Source of the DNA: Paludibacteraceae bacterium
Lineage (GTDB): Bacteria; Bacteroidota; Bacteroidia; Bacteroidales; Paludibacteraceae
NCBI GenBank assembly: GCA_016285885.1
Contig: JAEERP010000003.1
Location: 62,001 to 126,000 of the forward strand
Direction of reading: 5' to 3'
Length of the DNA stretch: 64,000 nt
Part shown: piece by piece, positions 25,890 to 33,095 of the stretch
Position numbering within the stretch: the first letter of the stretch is position 1
How the letters are laid out: each line of letters opens with the position of its first letter
Notes under the pieces: model-generated
The model's database searches: none
Told to the model about the DNA's origin: nothing
The model's input: the letters and a program-made list of their open reading frames with translations, nothing else
Made by a program: the position numbers and the translations under genes

Positions 25890-27580
25890 TAAAAAAGAGC
25901 ATCCATATCATTCTCTTCATCATAGCGGTCATCGCTGTCTACTTCATCTCGGAGCGGCACTTCTTCCGCATCGACCTGACCTCGGAGAAGCGTTATTCCC
26001 TCTCCGACAACACCAAGAACCTCCTCGGCTCACTGGACGAGGAACTGGAGGTGAAGGTCTATCTGGACGGAGACCTCAACGCGGGTTTCCTGCGCCTCCG
26101 CAAGGCCACCAAGGAGATGCTCGACGAGTTTGACGCATACGCGGGAAAGAGGGTCCGCTACTCCTTCGAGAACCCTTCCGCAGGCGCCACCAACGAGGAG
26201 CGCGACAAGAAATACGAAGAGCTGGAGAAACGTGGAATGCGGGGCATATTGGTCCACGACAGGGACCAGGAGGGTCAGGCCATGCAAAAGGTGGTCTTCC
26301 CGTGGATCGAGATCCTCTACAAGGGGAAAAGCCGCCCCGTCAACCTCCTGAAGAACGTGCCGGACAAGTCGGGCGAGGAGAACCTCAACACCTCCATCGA
26401 GACGCTGGAATACGAGATCACCGACGCCCTGCGCCTCATGACCACGAAACAGGTACCTAAGGTGGCCTTCCTGGAGGGCCACGGCGAATGGGTGCAGCCG
26501 CTGGTCTACGACATGACCCAGGCCTTGAGCCACTACTACCAGGTGGACAGAGGCGCCATCACCGACGACCCCTCCATCCTGAACGACTACAAGGCGCTCA
26601 TCATCGCCGGACCTACGGAGGACTTCCCCGAGAAGGATAAATACGTGATCGACCAATACATCATGAAGGGAGGCAAGGTGCTCTGGCTAGTGGACGGAGC
26701 CCGCATCTCGCTGGATAGCCTCTCCACTGCCTCGCAAACCATCGGCATAGAGAACAAGCTGAACCTCAGCGACCAACTCTTCAACTACGGCGTGCGCATC
26801 AACGCGGACCTCGTGCAGGACGTGCAATGCCTACTGATCCCAGTGAACACGGCGCGCATGGGCGACCAGCCTAAGTACGAACCGATGCCTTGGTACTACT
26901 CGCCTCTGGCGTTGGCAACCCCTATCCACCCTATCTCCAAGAACCTGGCGCCCGTGAAGACGGAGTTCGTCAGCTCGATCGATTTCGTGAACGAGGAGAT
27001 GGACGTGAAGAAGACTCCGCTGCTCGTCACCTCGACCGGTACGCACGTGCAGAACATCCCTTCCGTCGTCAGCATGGATGTCATCAACGTGGAGAAGAAC
27101 GGTTACTACTTCAACAAGCATAATATCATCCTCGGAGCCGTGCTGGAGGGCGTGTTCCCTTCCGTCTTCAAGAACAGAATGGTCCCTCAGGGCGTGACGA
27201 CGTCAGACCCGATGCTGACGGAGAGCAAACCGACCAAGATGGTTGTCATCGCAGACGGCGACGTCATCCGGAACGATGTGCAGGGAAAGGGTGAGAACAT
27301 GAACATCCTGCCGCTCGGCTACGACCGTTACATGAACCAACAATTCAGCAACAAGGAGCTGCTCCTCAATGCTGTGAACTACCTCACGGACGACGACGGA
27401 TGGATGGCCCTCCGCTCACGGGAGATCAAACTGCGCCTCCTGAACAAACCCGCCATCATCGGCCAACGCACCTTCTGGCAGATCGCCAACATAGCGCTGC
27501 CGCTCGTCCTCCTCGGACTTTTCGGGGTATGTTTCAACTTTATCAGGAAGAAAAGATACACCAAGGAACTAAAAAAGTGA
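25886..27580 (+). CDS. gldG: GldG-type gliding-associated ABC transporter auxiliary protein
   Basis: About 564 residues. An N-terminal membrane helix (IIKKSIHIILFIIAVIAVYF-like), a large extracytoplasmic domain (RIDLTSEKRYSLSDNTKNLL, VAFLEGHGEWVQP, YKALIIAGPTEDFPEKD, ALRSREIKLRLLNK), and a C-terminal helix (IANIALPLVLLGLFGVCF) are the GldG/ABC_transp_aux layout. ATG at 25886 gives an ATGA overlap with gldD; 25880 is an alternative. GldG normally works with permease GldF and ATPase GldA. No gldF lies next to it here, and the operon ends with this gene. Confidence 0.85.
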   Translation: MIKKSIHIILFIIAVIAVYFISERHFFRIDLTSEKRYSLSDNTKNLLGSLDEELEVKVYLDGDLNAGFLRLRKATKEMLDEFDAYAGKRVRYSFENPSAGATNEERDKKYEELEKRGMRGILVHDRDQEGQAMQKVVFPWIEILYKGKSRPVNLLKNVPDKSGEENLNTSIETLEYEITDALRLMTTKQVPKVAFLEGHGEWVQPLVYDMTQALSHYYQVDRGAITDDPSILNDYKALIIAGPTEDFPEKDKYVIDQYIMKGGKVLWLVDGARISLDSLSTASQTIGIENKLNLSDQLFNYGVRINADLVQDVQCLLIPVNTARMGDQPKYEPMPWYYSPLALATPIHPISKNLAPVKTEFVSSIDFVNEEMDVKKTPLLVTSTGTHVQNIPSVVSMDVINVEKNGYYFNKHNIILGAVLEGVFPSVFKNRMVPQGVTTSDPMLTESKPTKMVVIADGDVIRNDVQGKGENMNILPLGYDRYMNQQFSNKELLLNAVNYLTDDDGWMALRSREIKLRLLNKPAIIGQRTFWQIANIALPLVLLGLFGVCFNFIRKKRYTKELKK

Positions 27581-27608
27581 GTTCATCCAATCATTGGACG
27601 AACCCACT
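27576..27608 (-). terminator. Terminator of serB overlapping the end of gldG
   Basis: Sixteen-base arms (27576-27591 and 27593-27608) pair, two positions by wobble. On the minus strand the stem is followed by TTTTTT, so it terminates serB. It overlaps the gldG stop codon and could also act on that strand. Confidence 0.7.
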
Positions 27609-27652
27609 TGAACCATATATGAGGGCATTTCGCCCCGCCACACACCGTCACC

Positions 27653-28879
27653 CTACACGAGCGACTCGATGTGGGAATCCCTAAACCCAAGGAAATAGAG
27701 GATACCATCCAACCCGATGGTGGAGATCGCTTGTTGTGCGTTCGCCTTCACCTTAGGCTTCGCATGGAAAGCGATGCCCAAGCCCGCCAAGTTCAGCATC
27801 GGGAGGTCATTCGCACCGTCCCCGACCGCAATCACCTGTTCCAGTTCGATCTTCTCCACCTGCGCGATAAGGTTCAGCAACTCCGCCTTGCGCTTACCAT
27901 CCACGATATCACCCACATAGTTGCCCGTCAGCTTACCATCCACAATCTCCAACTGGTTGGCATAGACATAATCGACACCGAAACGTTTCTGCAGATAACG
28001 GCCGAAGTAGGTGAAACCACCGGAGAGGATCGCTATCTTGAAGCCGCAACGCTTCAGCACACCCATCAGACGGTCGGCGCCGTCCATGATCGGCAGGTTC
28101 TCGGCTATATTACGCATCACAGACTCGTCCAACCCCTTCAGCAGCGCCACACGGCGACGGAAGCTCTCGCTGAAATCGATCTCACCACGCATGGCGGACT
28201 CCGTGATGGCTCGCACTTGGTCGCCCACACCGGCGCGGTCCGCCAGCTCGTCGATCACCTCCGTCTTGATCAGCGTGGAATCCATATCGAAGCATACCAA
28301 GCGGCGGTTGCGGCGGTAGAGGTCATCCTTCTGGAAGGAGATGTCCACATTCTCCTGCGAGGAGATCTCCATGAAACGTTGGGAGAGCGCCTCCTTGTCC
28401 AACAACTGCCCGCGCACGGAGAACTCGATGCAGGAACGCACGTTCTCCAGCTCCCGCACGTCCAACGAAGGACGACCGGAAAGACGCTTGATGGAGTCGA
28501 TGTTGAGGTGTTGCTCCGCCACCGCCTTGGAGACCAAAGCCATCTGGCGCGCCGTGATCGCATGGCCCAACATCGTGACGACGTAGCGGTGGCGACCCTG
28601 TTTGCCCGCCCACTCGTTGTACTCGTCCGACGAGACAGGCGAGAAACGCACCTGGATGCCCAGTTCGGAGCATTTGAAGAGAATTTCCTTCATGATGTTA
28701 CCCGAATCGTTCGAGTCATCGATCTTCACCAAGAAACCCAGCGACAAGGTATGGTGGATATCCGCCTGGCCCACATCCAAGATGGTGGTGCCATATCTAC
28801 CCAAAATCTCCGTCACGGAAGCAGTCACACCAGGACGATCCTCTCCATGTATGCTAATCAATATAATCTCACTAACCAT
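27653..28879 (-). CDS. serB: Phosphoserine phosphatase with two N-terminal ACT domains
   Basis: Hydrolyses O-phosphoserine to serine, the last step of serine synthesis, in the cytosol. Residues ~1-175 hold tandem ACT-type regulatory domains (HGEDRPGVTASVTEIL; VVTMLGHAITARQM). The HAD domain shows CFDMDSTLIKTEVIDELA with the nucleophile Asp, ILSGGF, and VGDGANDLPML. At 408 residues it matches the long ACT-containing SerB form, which suggests serine feedback. Transcribed alone; a TACCTTTG box lies upstream on the minus strand at 28955-28962. Confidence 0.95.
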   Translation of the reverse strand: MVSEIILISIHGEDRPGVTASVTEILGRYGTTILDVGQADIHHTLSLGFLVKIDDSNDSGNIMKEILFKCSELGIQVRFSPVSSDEYNEWAGKQGRHRYVVTMLGHAITARQMALVSKAVAEQHLNIDSIKRLSGRPSLDVRELENVRSCIEFSVRGQLLDKEALSQRFMEISSQENVDISFQKDDLYRRNRRLVCFDMDSTLIKTEVIDELADRAGVGDQVRAITESAMRGEIDFSESFRRRVALLKGLDESVMRNIAENLPIMDGADRLMGVLKRCGFKIAILSGGFTYFGRYLQKRFGVDYVYANQLEIVDGKLTGNYVGDIVDGKRKAELLNLIAQVEKIELEQVIAVGDGANDLPMLNLAGLGIAFHAKPKVKANAQQAISTIGLDGILYFLGFRDSHIESLV

Positions 28880-28954
28880 TAATCTCTCTTACTTAATTAT
28901 TTAGGTTTATCCAATCATACCCTGTTAGACCAGAGTAGTTTCACAAACAGGGCG

Positions 28955-28962
28955 CAAAGGTA
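28955..28962 (-). promoter_or_regulatory. -7 box TACCTTTG for serB
   Basis: Matches TAnnTTTG on the minus strand, about 75 bases upstream of the serB ATG. The rest of the 28880-29188 gap shows no gene. Confidence 0.55.
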
Positions 28963-29083
28963 CAACATTAACCGCACATATGGAACAATCAGCACCTGCC
29001 AAATTACCGCGGAATAGCCATAAATAAAGCGTTTTTTAACATTAGGAGGGAGGAGCCCTCTTGGAAGTGCAGGCGGATTCGCG

Positions 29084-29091
29084 TAACTTTG
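29084..29091 (+). promoter_or_regulatory. -7 box TAACTTTG for the PNPOx-like gene
   Basis: Exact TAnnTTTG match facing the gene at 29189, about 100 bases upstream. Confidence 0.6.
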
Positions 29092-29188
29092 TGAAAACCG
29101 CAATACCTGTACGGATGAAGATGTACCCAAGTCAGGACATACATACGAAGAGATTGGGGGGTGTAGATAACAATAAAAAATTCACACA

Positions 29189-29617
29189 ATGACAAAAGAA
29201 GAGCTATTCAAACTGATGAACGAACATCCAGTGATGTACGTTGCGACCAATGACAACGGGCAGCCTCACGTACGAGGCATATTGATGTACAAAGCCGACG
29301 AGGAAGGCATCGTGTTCCATACCGGAGTGACGAAGGACCTATACCGCCAGTTGGTGGCCGACCCGCGCGCCGAGGTGTGCTTCTCCTGCGGCAAGTACCA
29401 GATACGTGTGGAAGGCAAATTCGAGCTCGTCGAGGATAGAGCATTGAAGGAAGAGATCGTCAACCACCCGTCACGCCAGTTCCTCCAGCCTTGGAGGGCA
29501 CAGCAAGGCGACGAGGCGTTCTTCGCCTTCCTTCAGGTGTTCCGCATGCGGCACGGCAAGGCGCACGCATGGTGCATGGAGGACAACTTCAAGCCAAAAG
29601 AGTACGTGATATTGTAA
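29189..29617 (+). CDS. Pyridoxamine 5'-phosphate oxidase-family flavoprotein
   Basis: A 142-residue split-barrel protein (MYVATNDNGQPHVRGILMYK, VFHTGVTKDLYRQLVADPRAEVCF) of the PNPOx-like/general stress FMN-binding family. It is too short and divergent to be the true PdxH enzyme. Members bind FMN, F420 or haem and reduce varied substrates; the substrate here is unknown. Single gene with its own promoter and a GC-rich hairpin after it. Confidence 0.82.
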   Translation: MTKEELFKLMNEHPVMYVATNDNGQPHVRGILMYKADEEGIVFHTGVTKDLYRQLVADPRAEVCFSCGKYQIRVEGKFELVEDRALKEEIVNHPSRQFLQPWRAQQGDEAFFAFLQVFRMRHGKAHAWCMEDNFKPKEYVIL

Positions 29618-29623
29618 GAGAAT

Positions 29624-29650
29624 GCCGCCCGGAGAGAGGCTTCGGGCGGC
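29624..29650 (+). terminator. Hairpin after the PNPOx-like gene
   Basis: Arms GCCGCCCG (29624-29631) and CGGGCGGC (29643-29650) form a strong stem just after the stop. The T-run is weak. Confidence 0.5.
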
Positions 29651-29821
29651 GATTCGTTGTGCGCCCACTTCAGCCAACCATTGACGAATTGGTTCCGCCT
29701 TCTTGGGAAGAAATCAAGTCTGTTGCGGATGTCACCTTCGTATGCAAAAAAGGAGACGCATGCGGAGAGGGAGGAAGTTATACTCCCCCATGCCCACACG
29801 GAGCACGGAGAGATTTGTTAA

Positions 29822-30013
29822 TTAATCGAGCATATAGGCCTGACTCATATAGACCCTCTTCACGAGAGTTGTGCACAGCTTGTTTAACGCCTTGTTCAGG
29901 GATTTCTGCTCGCACTTGTCGAGGGCGGTGTAAGCACTGCCGTGTTCCTTGAGGAAATCGTCAAGCACATCCTTGGAGATAAGTAGAGAAAACAACCCCT
30001 GATCTCTTGCCAA
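29822..30013 (-). pseudogene. Small hypothetical protein or C-terminal remnant
   Basis: An open stretch on the minus strand encodes a helical, soluble-looking sequence (SKDVLDDFLKEHGSAYTALD, LNKALNKLCTTLVKRV) ending at TAA at 29822. The only start is TTG at 30013, and no ribosome site is clear. It is probably the tail of a disrupted gene at the island edge; family not recognised. The remainder of the 29618-30112 gap shows no supported gene. Confidence 0.3.
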
Positions 30014-30053
30014 AAAATCTTCCTATACTCCCTTTGAATGGGAATTATTTTCC

Positions 30054-30061
30054 TACATTTG
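30054..30061 (+). promoter_or_regulatory. -7 box TACATTTG with -33 TTTG for the fic gene
   Basis: TAnnTTTG match about 50 bases before the ATG, with TTTG at 30033-30036 seventeen bases upstream of it. This is close to the full Bacteroidota promoter layout. Confidence 0.65.
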
Positions 30062-30112
30062 CAAGTATATGCAAACATACAATCCACAAGATGTTGAGCG
30101 GGCAATAAAATT

Positions 30113-31159
30113 ATGACACAAGAGAATAAAGAGAGATTGATTCAATTACTCAGTAAGCATCATGATCTGGGTATATCAAAACAGATAGACTATGATAAGT
30201 TCTATCTATACTCTCTTATTACCCATTCCACCGCCATTGAGGGCAGTACAGTGACCGAAGTGGAGGCTCAATTGCTGTTTGATGAGGGCATCACCTCAAG
30301 TAAACGCAACATAACTGAACAAAACATGAATCTCGACCTTAAAGCGGCATACGACTATGGATATGTATGGATTAAACGTCATGAAGAGATTACGGTTGAA
30401 TCCCTTATTAATCTGGCAGCCAAAGTAATGGCACGTACAGGCTCGGTATATAACTCCCTTGGAGGTTCATTTGATGCTTCAAAAGGGGAACTTCGTAAAC
30501 TCAATGTTACCGCAGGAGCAGGAGGACGTTCGTATATGAACTATCTGAAAGTGCCGCAACGATTGGAAGATTTTTGTAGGGAGTTGAACGCTCGACGTAG
30601 GGTTGTTGACTCGTCTGATACTTGTGCCATATATGAACTCAGTTTTTGGGCACATTACGAACTTGTCACGATTCACCCTTGGGCAGATGGCAACGGACGA
30701 ACCAGTCGACTGCTTATGAATCTATTGCAGATGGAATATGATGTTTTGCCCACAAAGGTTCTGAAGCAAGATAAAGCCGAATACATCCAGTCTCTCATTG
30801 ACGCACGAGAGAAAGAAGATATCAGCATCTTCCTTGACTGCATGGCACGCCTCCACATCGCTCATCTGCAACATGACATACAAAACTATGAGAAATCCAT
30901 GCAAGACGAAGTGGACAGAAAAGGTGGACAGAAAACCCCTAAGGTGGACAGAAAAGGTGGACAGAAAACTCGTGATGCTATTCTGTCGCTCATCACAGAG
31001 AATCCACAAATCACCTCCATGCAAATGGCGGAGAGACTCGGCATAAACCGTAGTGCCATCTCCAAGCACCTCAAACGTATGCAAGCAGAAGGTGTCGTTC
31101 GTCGCATAGGTCCGGACAAGGGCGGACACTGGGAGGTGGATCATAAGACAAACGGATAA
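30113..31159 (+). CDS. Fic-family protein with C-terminal winged helix
   Basis: A 348-residue Fic/DOC protein. The N-terminal region carries an inhibitory-helix-like motif (TAIEGSTVTE), and the catalytic motif is HPWADGNGRTSRLL (consensus HPFxxGNGRxxR). A winged-helix DNA-binding domain ends the protein (ITSMQMAERLGINRSAISKHLKRMQ). Fic enzymes transfer AMP or related groups from nucleotides to target proteins; this Fic-wHTH class is abundant in Bacteroidales and probably autoregulated. Between the domains lies an 11-residue tandem repeat (KVDRKGGQKT twice) encoded by a 33-bp DNA repeat. Marks entry into the AT-rich island. Confidence 0.88.
   Translation: MTQENKERLIQLLSKHHDLGISKQIDYDKFYLYSLITHSTAIEGSTVTEVEAQLLFDEGITSSKRNITEQNMNLDLKAAYDYGYVWIKRHEEITVESLINLAAKVMARTGSVYNSLGGSFDASKGELRKLNVTAGAGGRSYMNYLKVPQRLEDFCRELNARRRVVDSSDTCAIYELSFWAHYELVTIHPWADGNGRTSRLLMNLLQMEYDVLPTKVLKQDKAEYIQSLIDAREKEDISIFLDCMARLHIAHLQHDIQNYEKSMQDEVDRKGGQKTPKVDRKGGQKTRDAILSLITENPQITSMQMAERLGINRSAISKHLKRMQAEGVVRRIGPDKGGHWEVDHKTNG
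30911..30969 (+). repeat. Two 26-bp repeats, 33-bp period, inside the fic gene
   Basis: The identical units 30911-30936 and 30944-30969 are separated by seven bases, and each contains GTGGACAGAAAA twice. The 26+7 layout equals that of the array before the ATPase at 22435, although the sequence differs. Confidence 0.8.
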
Positions 31160-31193
31160 AATCCTCTTACTCGAAAAGAAGGAAATTATCATG

Positions 31194-31302
31194 TTGCATT
31201 ACATCGTTCCTTAAGGTACGGCAAAAAAGTGATAGTATTACACACATTCGCTATGTAGGTAGCGGTTATAGTGGTTATTGGGAGGTGTTTGACGATAAAT
31301 AA
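31194..31302 (+). pseudogene. Winged-helix C-terminal remnant of a Fic/ATPase-type gene
   Basis: The frame ending at TAA 31300 reads HIRYVGSGYSGYWEVFDDK. This is the standard last strand of the wHTH domain in Fic-type proteins (compare RRIGPDKGGHWEV in the intact gene just upstream). No start or N-terminal part remains. Confidence 0.45.
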
Positions 31303-31525
31303 AAACACGAAATAAGGGAAGGGCCCTTGTTGAATAACGAGCGTACATACAAATACGAGAGTAAAAAATTGAACAAAACACAATAAAAGAGAAGAAAATC
31401 ACATTCCTTTTGAGTGTATCTTACGTGGTTTTCATAATTAATTCGTATCTTCGAAGCACATCCAGACATACCTTCTCCCGAAGAAGATGTGACAACAGCT
31501 AACCAAACTCGCCACAATGTAAGAA

Positions 31526-31903
31526 ATGCAAGAAATTGGCTTAAAAGGTAGACGTTATATACCTTTAATAGCAAAAACTTGCAAAAACAAAGGGCAATTC
31601 CTCACCTATTTCACCAAGCTATTTGTAGAGGAAGTTACGTACAATATTCGTTTCCTCACAGAACGAGGGAATAATGTATGGTGGTTCGATAGTGAGCGAG
31701 TGAACTTCCGCAGCGACTCAACAAGCAAGATCCTCAATCTTATGTATGCTGCCCCAGACATCACTATTCAGAGGCTATCAAATGAGGTGGGTATCAACGT
31801 TGCAGCCGTAAACAAGCAACTGAAGCAGCTGACCACCAAAGGCTACATACAACGAGTAGAGAAAGATGGCACATGGCGACTAATTATCACGCCATCGATA
31901 TAA
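31526..31903 (+). CDS. Winged-helix protein, probably a fragment
   Basis: 125 residues. The C-terminal 60 form a winged helix (ILNLMYAAPDITIQRLSNEV, VAAVNKQLKQLTTKGYIQRV). The N-terminal half (KTCKNKGQFLTYFTKLFVEE) is not recognised. wHTH tails like this normally close Fic proteins or AlbA-type ATP-binding regulators, so this may be a decayed or stand-alone regulator. Flanking sequence is AT-rich with no partner gene. Confidence 0.45.
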   Translation: MQEIGLKGRRYIPLIAKTCKNKGQFLTYFTKLFVEEVTYNIRFLTERGNNVWWFDSERVNFRSDSTSKILNLMYAAPDITIQRLSNEVGINVAAVNKQLKQLTTKGYIQRVEKDGTWRLIITPSI

Positions 31904-32052
31904 ATTTAGCACGGAATACAGACATCATCCAACCACTTTCCGACCGGTCCCCAAATCCATGATCAATCCGTCTATATGATACTTGGAATTAAGTGCGGGA
32001 ACATGCTTATGAAAAAATCACACGCAATTTCTTGATATTAAAAAATATACTC

Positions 32053-32060
32053 TAACTTTG
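32053..32060 (+). promoter_or_regulatory. -7 box TAACTTTG upstream of the restriction-modification operon
   Basis: Exact TAnnTTTG match pointing to the genes that follow. It could drive the small fragment at 32170 and the operon from 32417. No other -7 box was noticed closer to the operon. Confidence 0.5.
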
Positions 32061-32169
32061 TGAAGTATCTGTTAGGGATATACAAGAGGTTGTACCATCC
32101 CATCGTTCCATGTCGATGCTTTCATCCTAAAGGCAAAGTTGATAGCAAAATGGACAACAAGAAAGGAGT

Positions 32170-32397
32170 TTGACCGCCCAAGTAGAAAAGCTGATTTCTA
32201 TAATGAATAGCAAGTATATTGACGTGCAAAAGATTATGAGTTTATGTGGTATTGTGAGACGTAAGACTATTCAAAATAGTTACATCACCCCTGCACTTCG
32301 AAAGGAAATACCCCAAAGCCTAAGAGCCCTAATCAAATGTGCCGCCTTACAGAACTTGCAAAAGAATGGGAAAAGAGTTCGGTTAAGTGACAATTAA
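32170..32397 (+). pseudogene. Winged-helix remnant resembling the C-terminus of Fic/RecG-like proteins
   Basis: 75 codons from TTG read VEKLISIMNSKYIDVQKIMS, then RRKTIQNSYITPALRKEIPQ. This matches the usual last domain of Fic-wHTH proteins (xVxxLLxxM...ITxxEIM...LGLxDRKxFRxxYLxPAL). No ATG start and no upstream catalytic domain, so it is probably a remnant retained next to the operon promoter. Confidence 0.45.
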
Positions 32398-32416
32398 GTA
32401 AATTGTGACAATCGTT

Positions 32417-33091
32417 ATGGATGAAACTGCAACAACAGCCTTAAAAAAAGGCGATGCCTTTGTAGAAATGGCTCCACATCCTCTCGTTTTCATGGAGATA
32501 AACGAGGTGGACGGAGACTCTATGAACAAAGATTTCTGTATTGTAACATGGTATTCGCTTGACGAGAATGGTCTTAATGTTCAGCATCGATTCCCAATGG
32601 TTGCATGCGATGGGAAGTTTTGCAATTTCGAGCCAATCTCTCGCAAACTTCTTAAAAAGTCCCAAAGCATGATGCACCAATATGATGCGGAAGCGAAACA
32701 GCTGACAGATATGAAAAAAGCAAAATCACTGTGCAAGGAATATAATCGCAAATTGATAGAATTACTCCCTGATGCAGAAAAAAGACTAGCGACAATACAA
32801 CAAAAAGAAAAGAAGATTATCACAAACAAATGGCTCAACTGCGAAGAAGATAATTTCTGGGTAGAAGAAGATCCTGAATGGAATGATATGTACATTACTC
32901 TTGTCTGTATAACCTCCGAATCATACAATGACAAGGGTGGTAAAAACATATCTGAACAATCTGTTTACTTGCGTGATAACTGTCCGTATGGTTGGGACAC
33001 ACTCGTGAGAAGTGGTGCCAAGTATATGATGATAGAGACACCAAAGAAGGGAGATCCTGCAAAGAAAATATCAGACCAAATGCCCAAATAA
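32417..33091 (+). CDS. Hypothetical protein, first gene of the BcgI-like operon
   Basis: About 224 residues from ATG at 32417 (GTG at 32405 is an alternative). An N-terminal beta-rich part (AFVEMAPHPLVFMEINEVDG; YSLDENGLNVQHRFPMV) is followed by a Lys/Glu-rich helical stretch (~residues 85-140) and a beta-rich acidic C-terminus. No signal peptide, no recognised family. Its stop is four bases before the restriction-modification gene, so it is co-transcribed and may be an accessory or control protein. Confidence 0.6.
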   Translation: MDETATTALKKGDAFVEMAPHPLVFMEINEVDGDSMNKDFCIVTWYSLDENGLNVQHRFPMVACDGKFCNFEPISRKLLKKSQSMMHQYDAEAKQLTDMKKAKSLCKEYNRKLIELLPDAEKRLATIQQKEKKIITNKWLNCEEDNFWVEEDPEWNDMYITLVCITSESYNDKGGKNISEQSVYLRDNCPYGWDTLVRSGAKYMMIETPKKGDPAKKISDQMPK

Positions 33092-33095
33092 CAAC

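Noticed and set aside
27671-28882. 403-residue plus-strand frame opposite serB
   Set aside because: Antisense shadow of a GC-rich gene; His/Arg/Gln-rich with no domain, while serB motifs are complete.
29533-29799. 88-residue minus-strand frame after the PNPOx gene
   Set aside because: It covers the terminator hairpin and part of the PNPOx gene; some coding-like residues, but no support.
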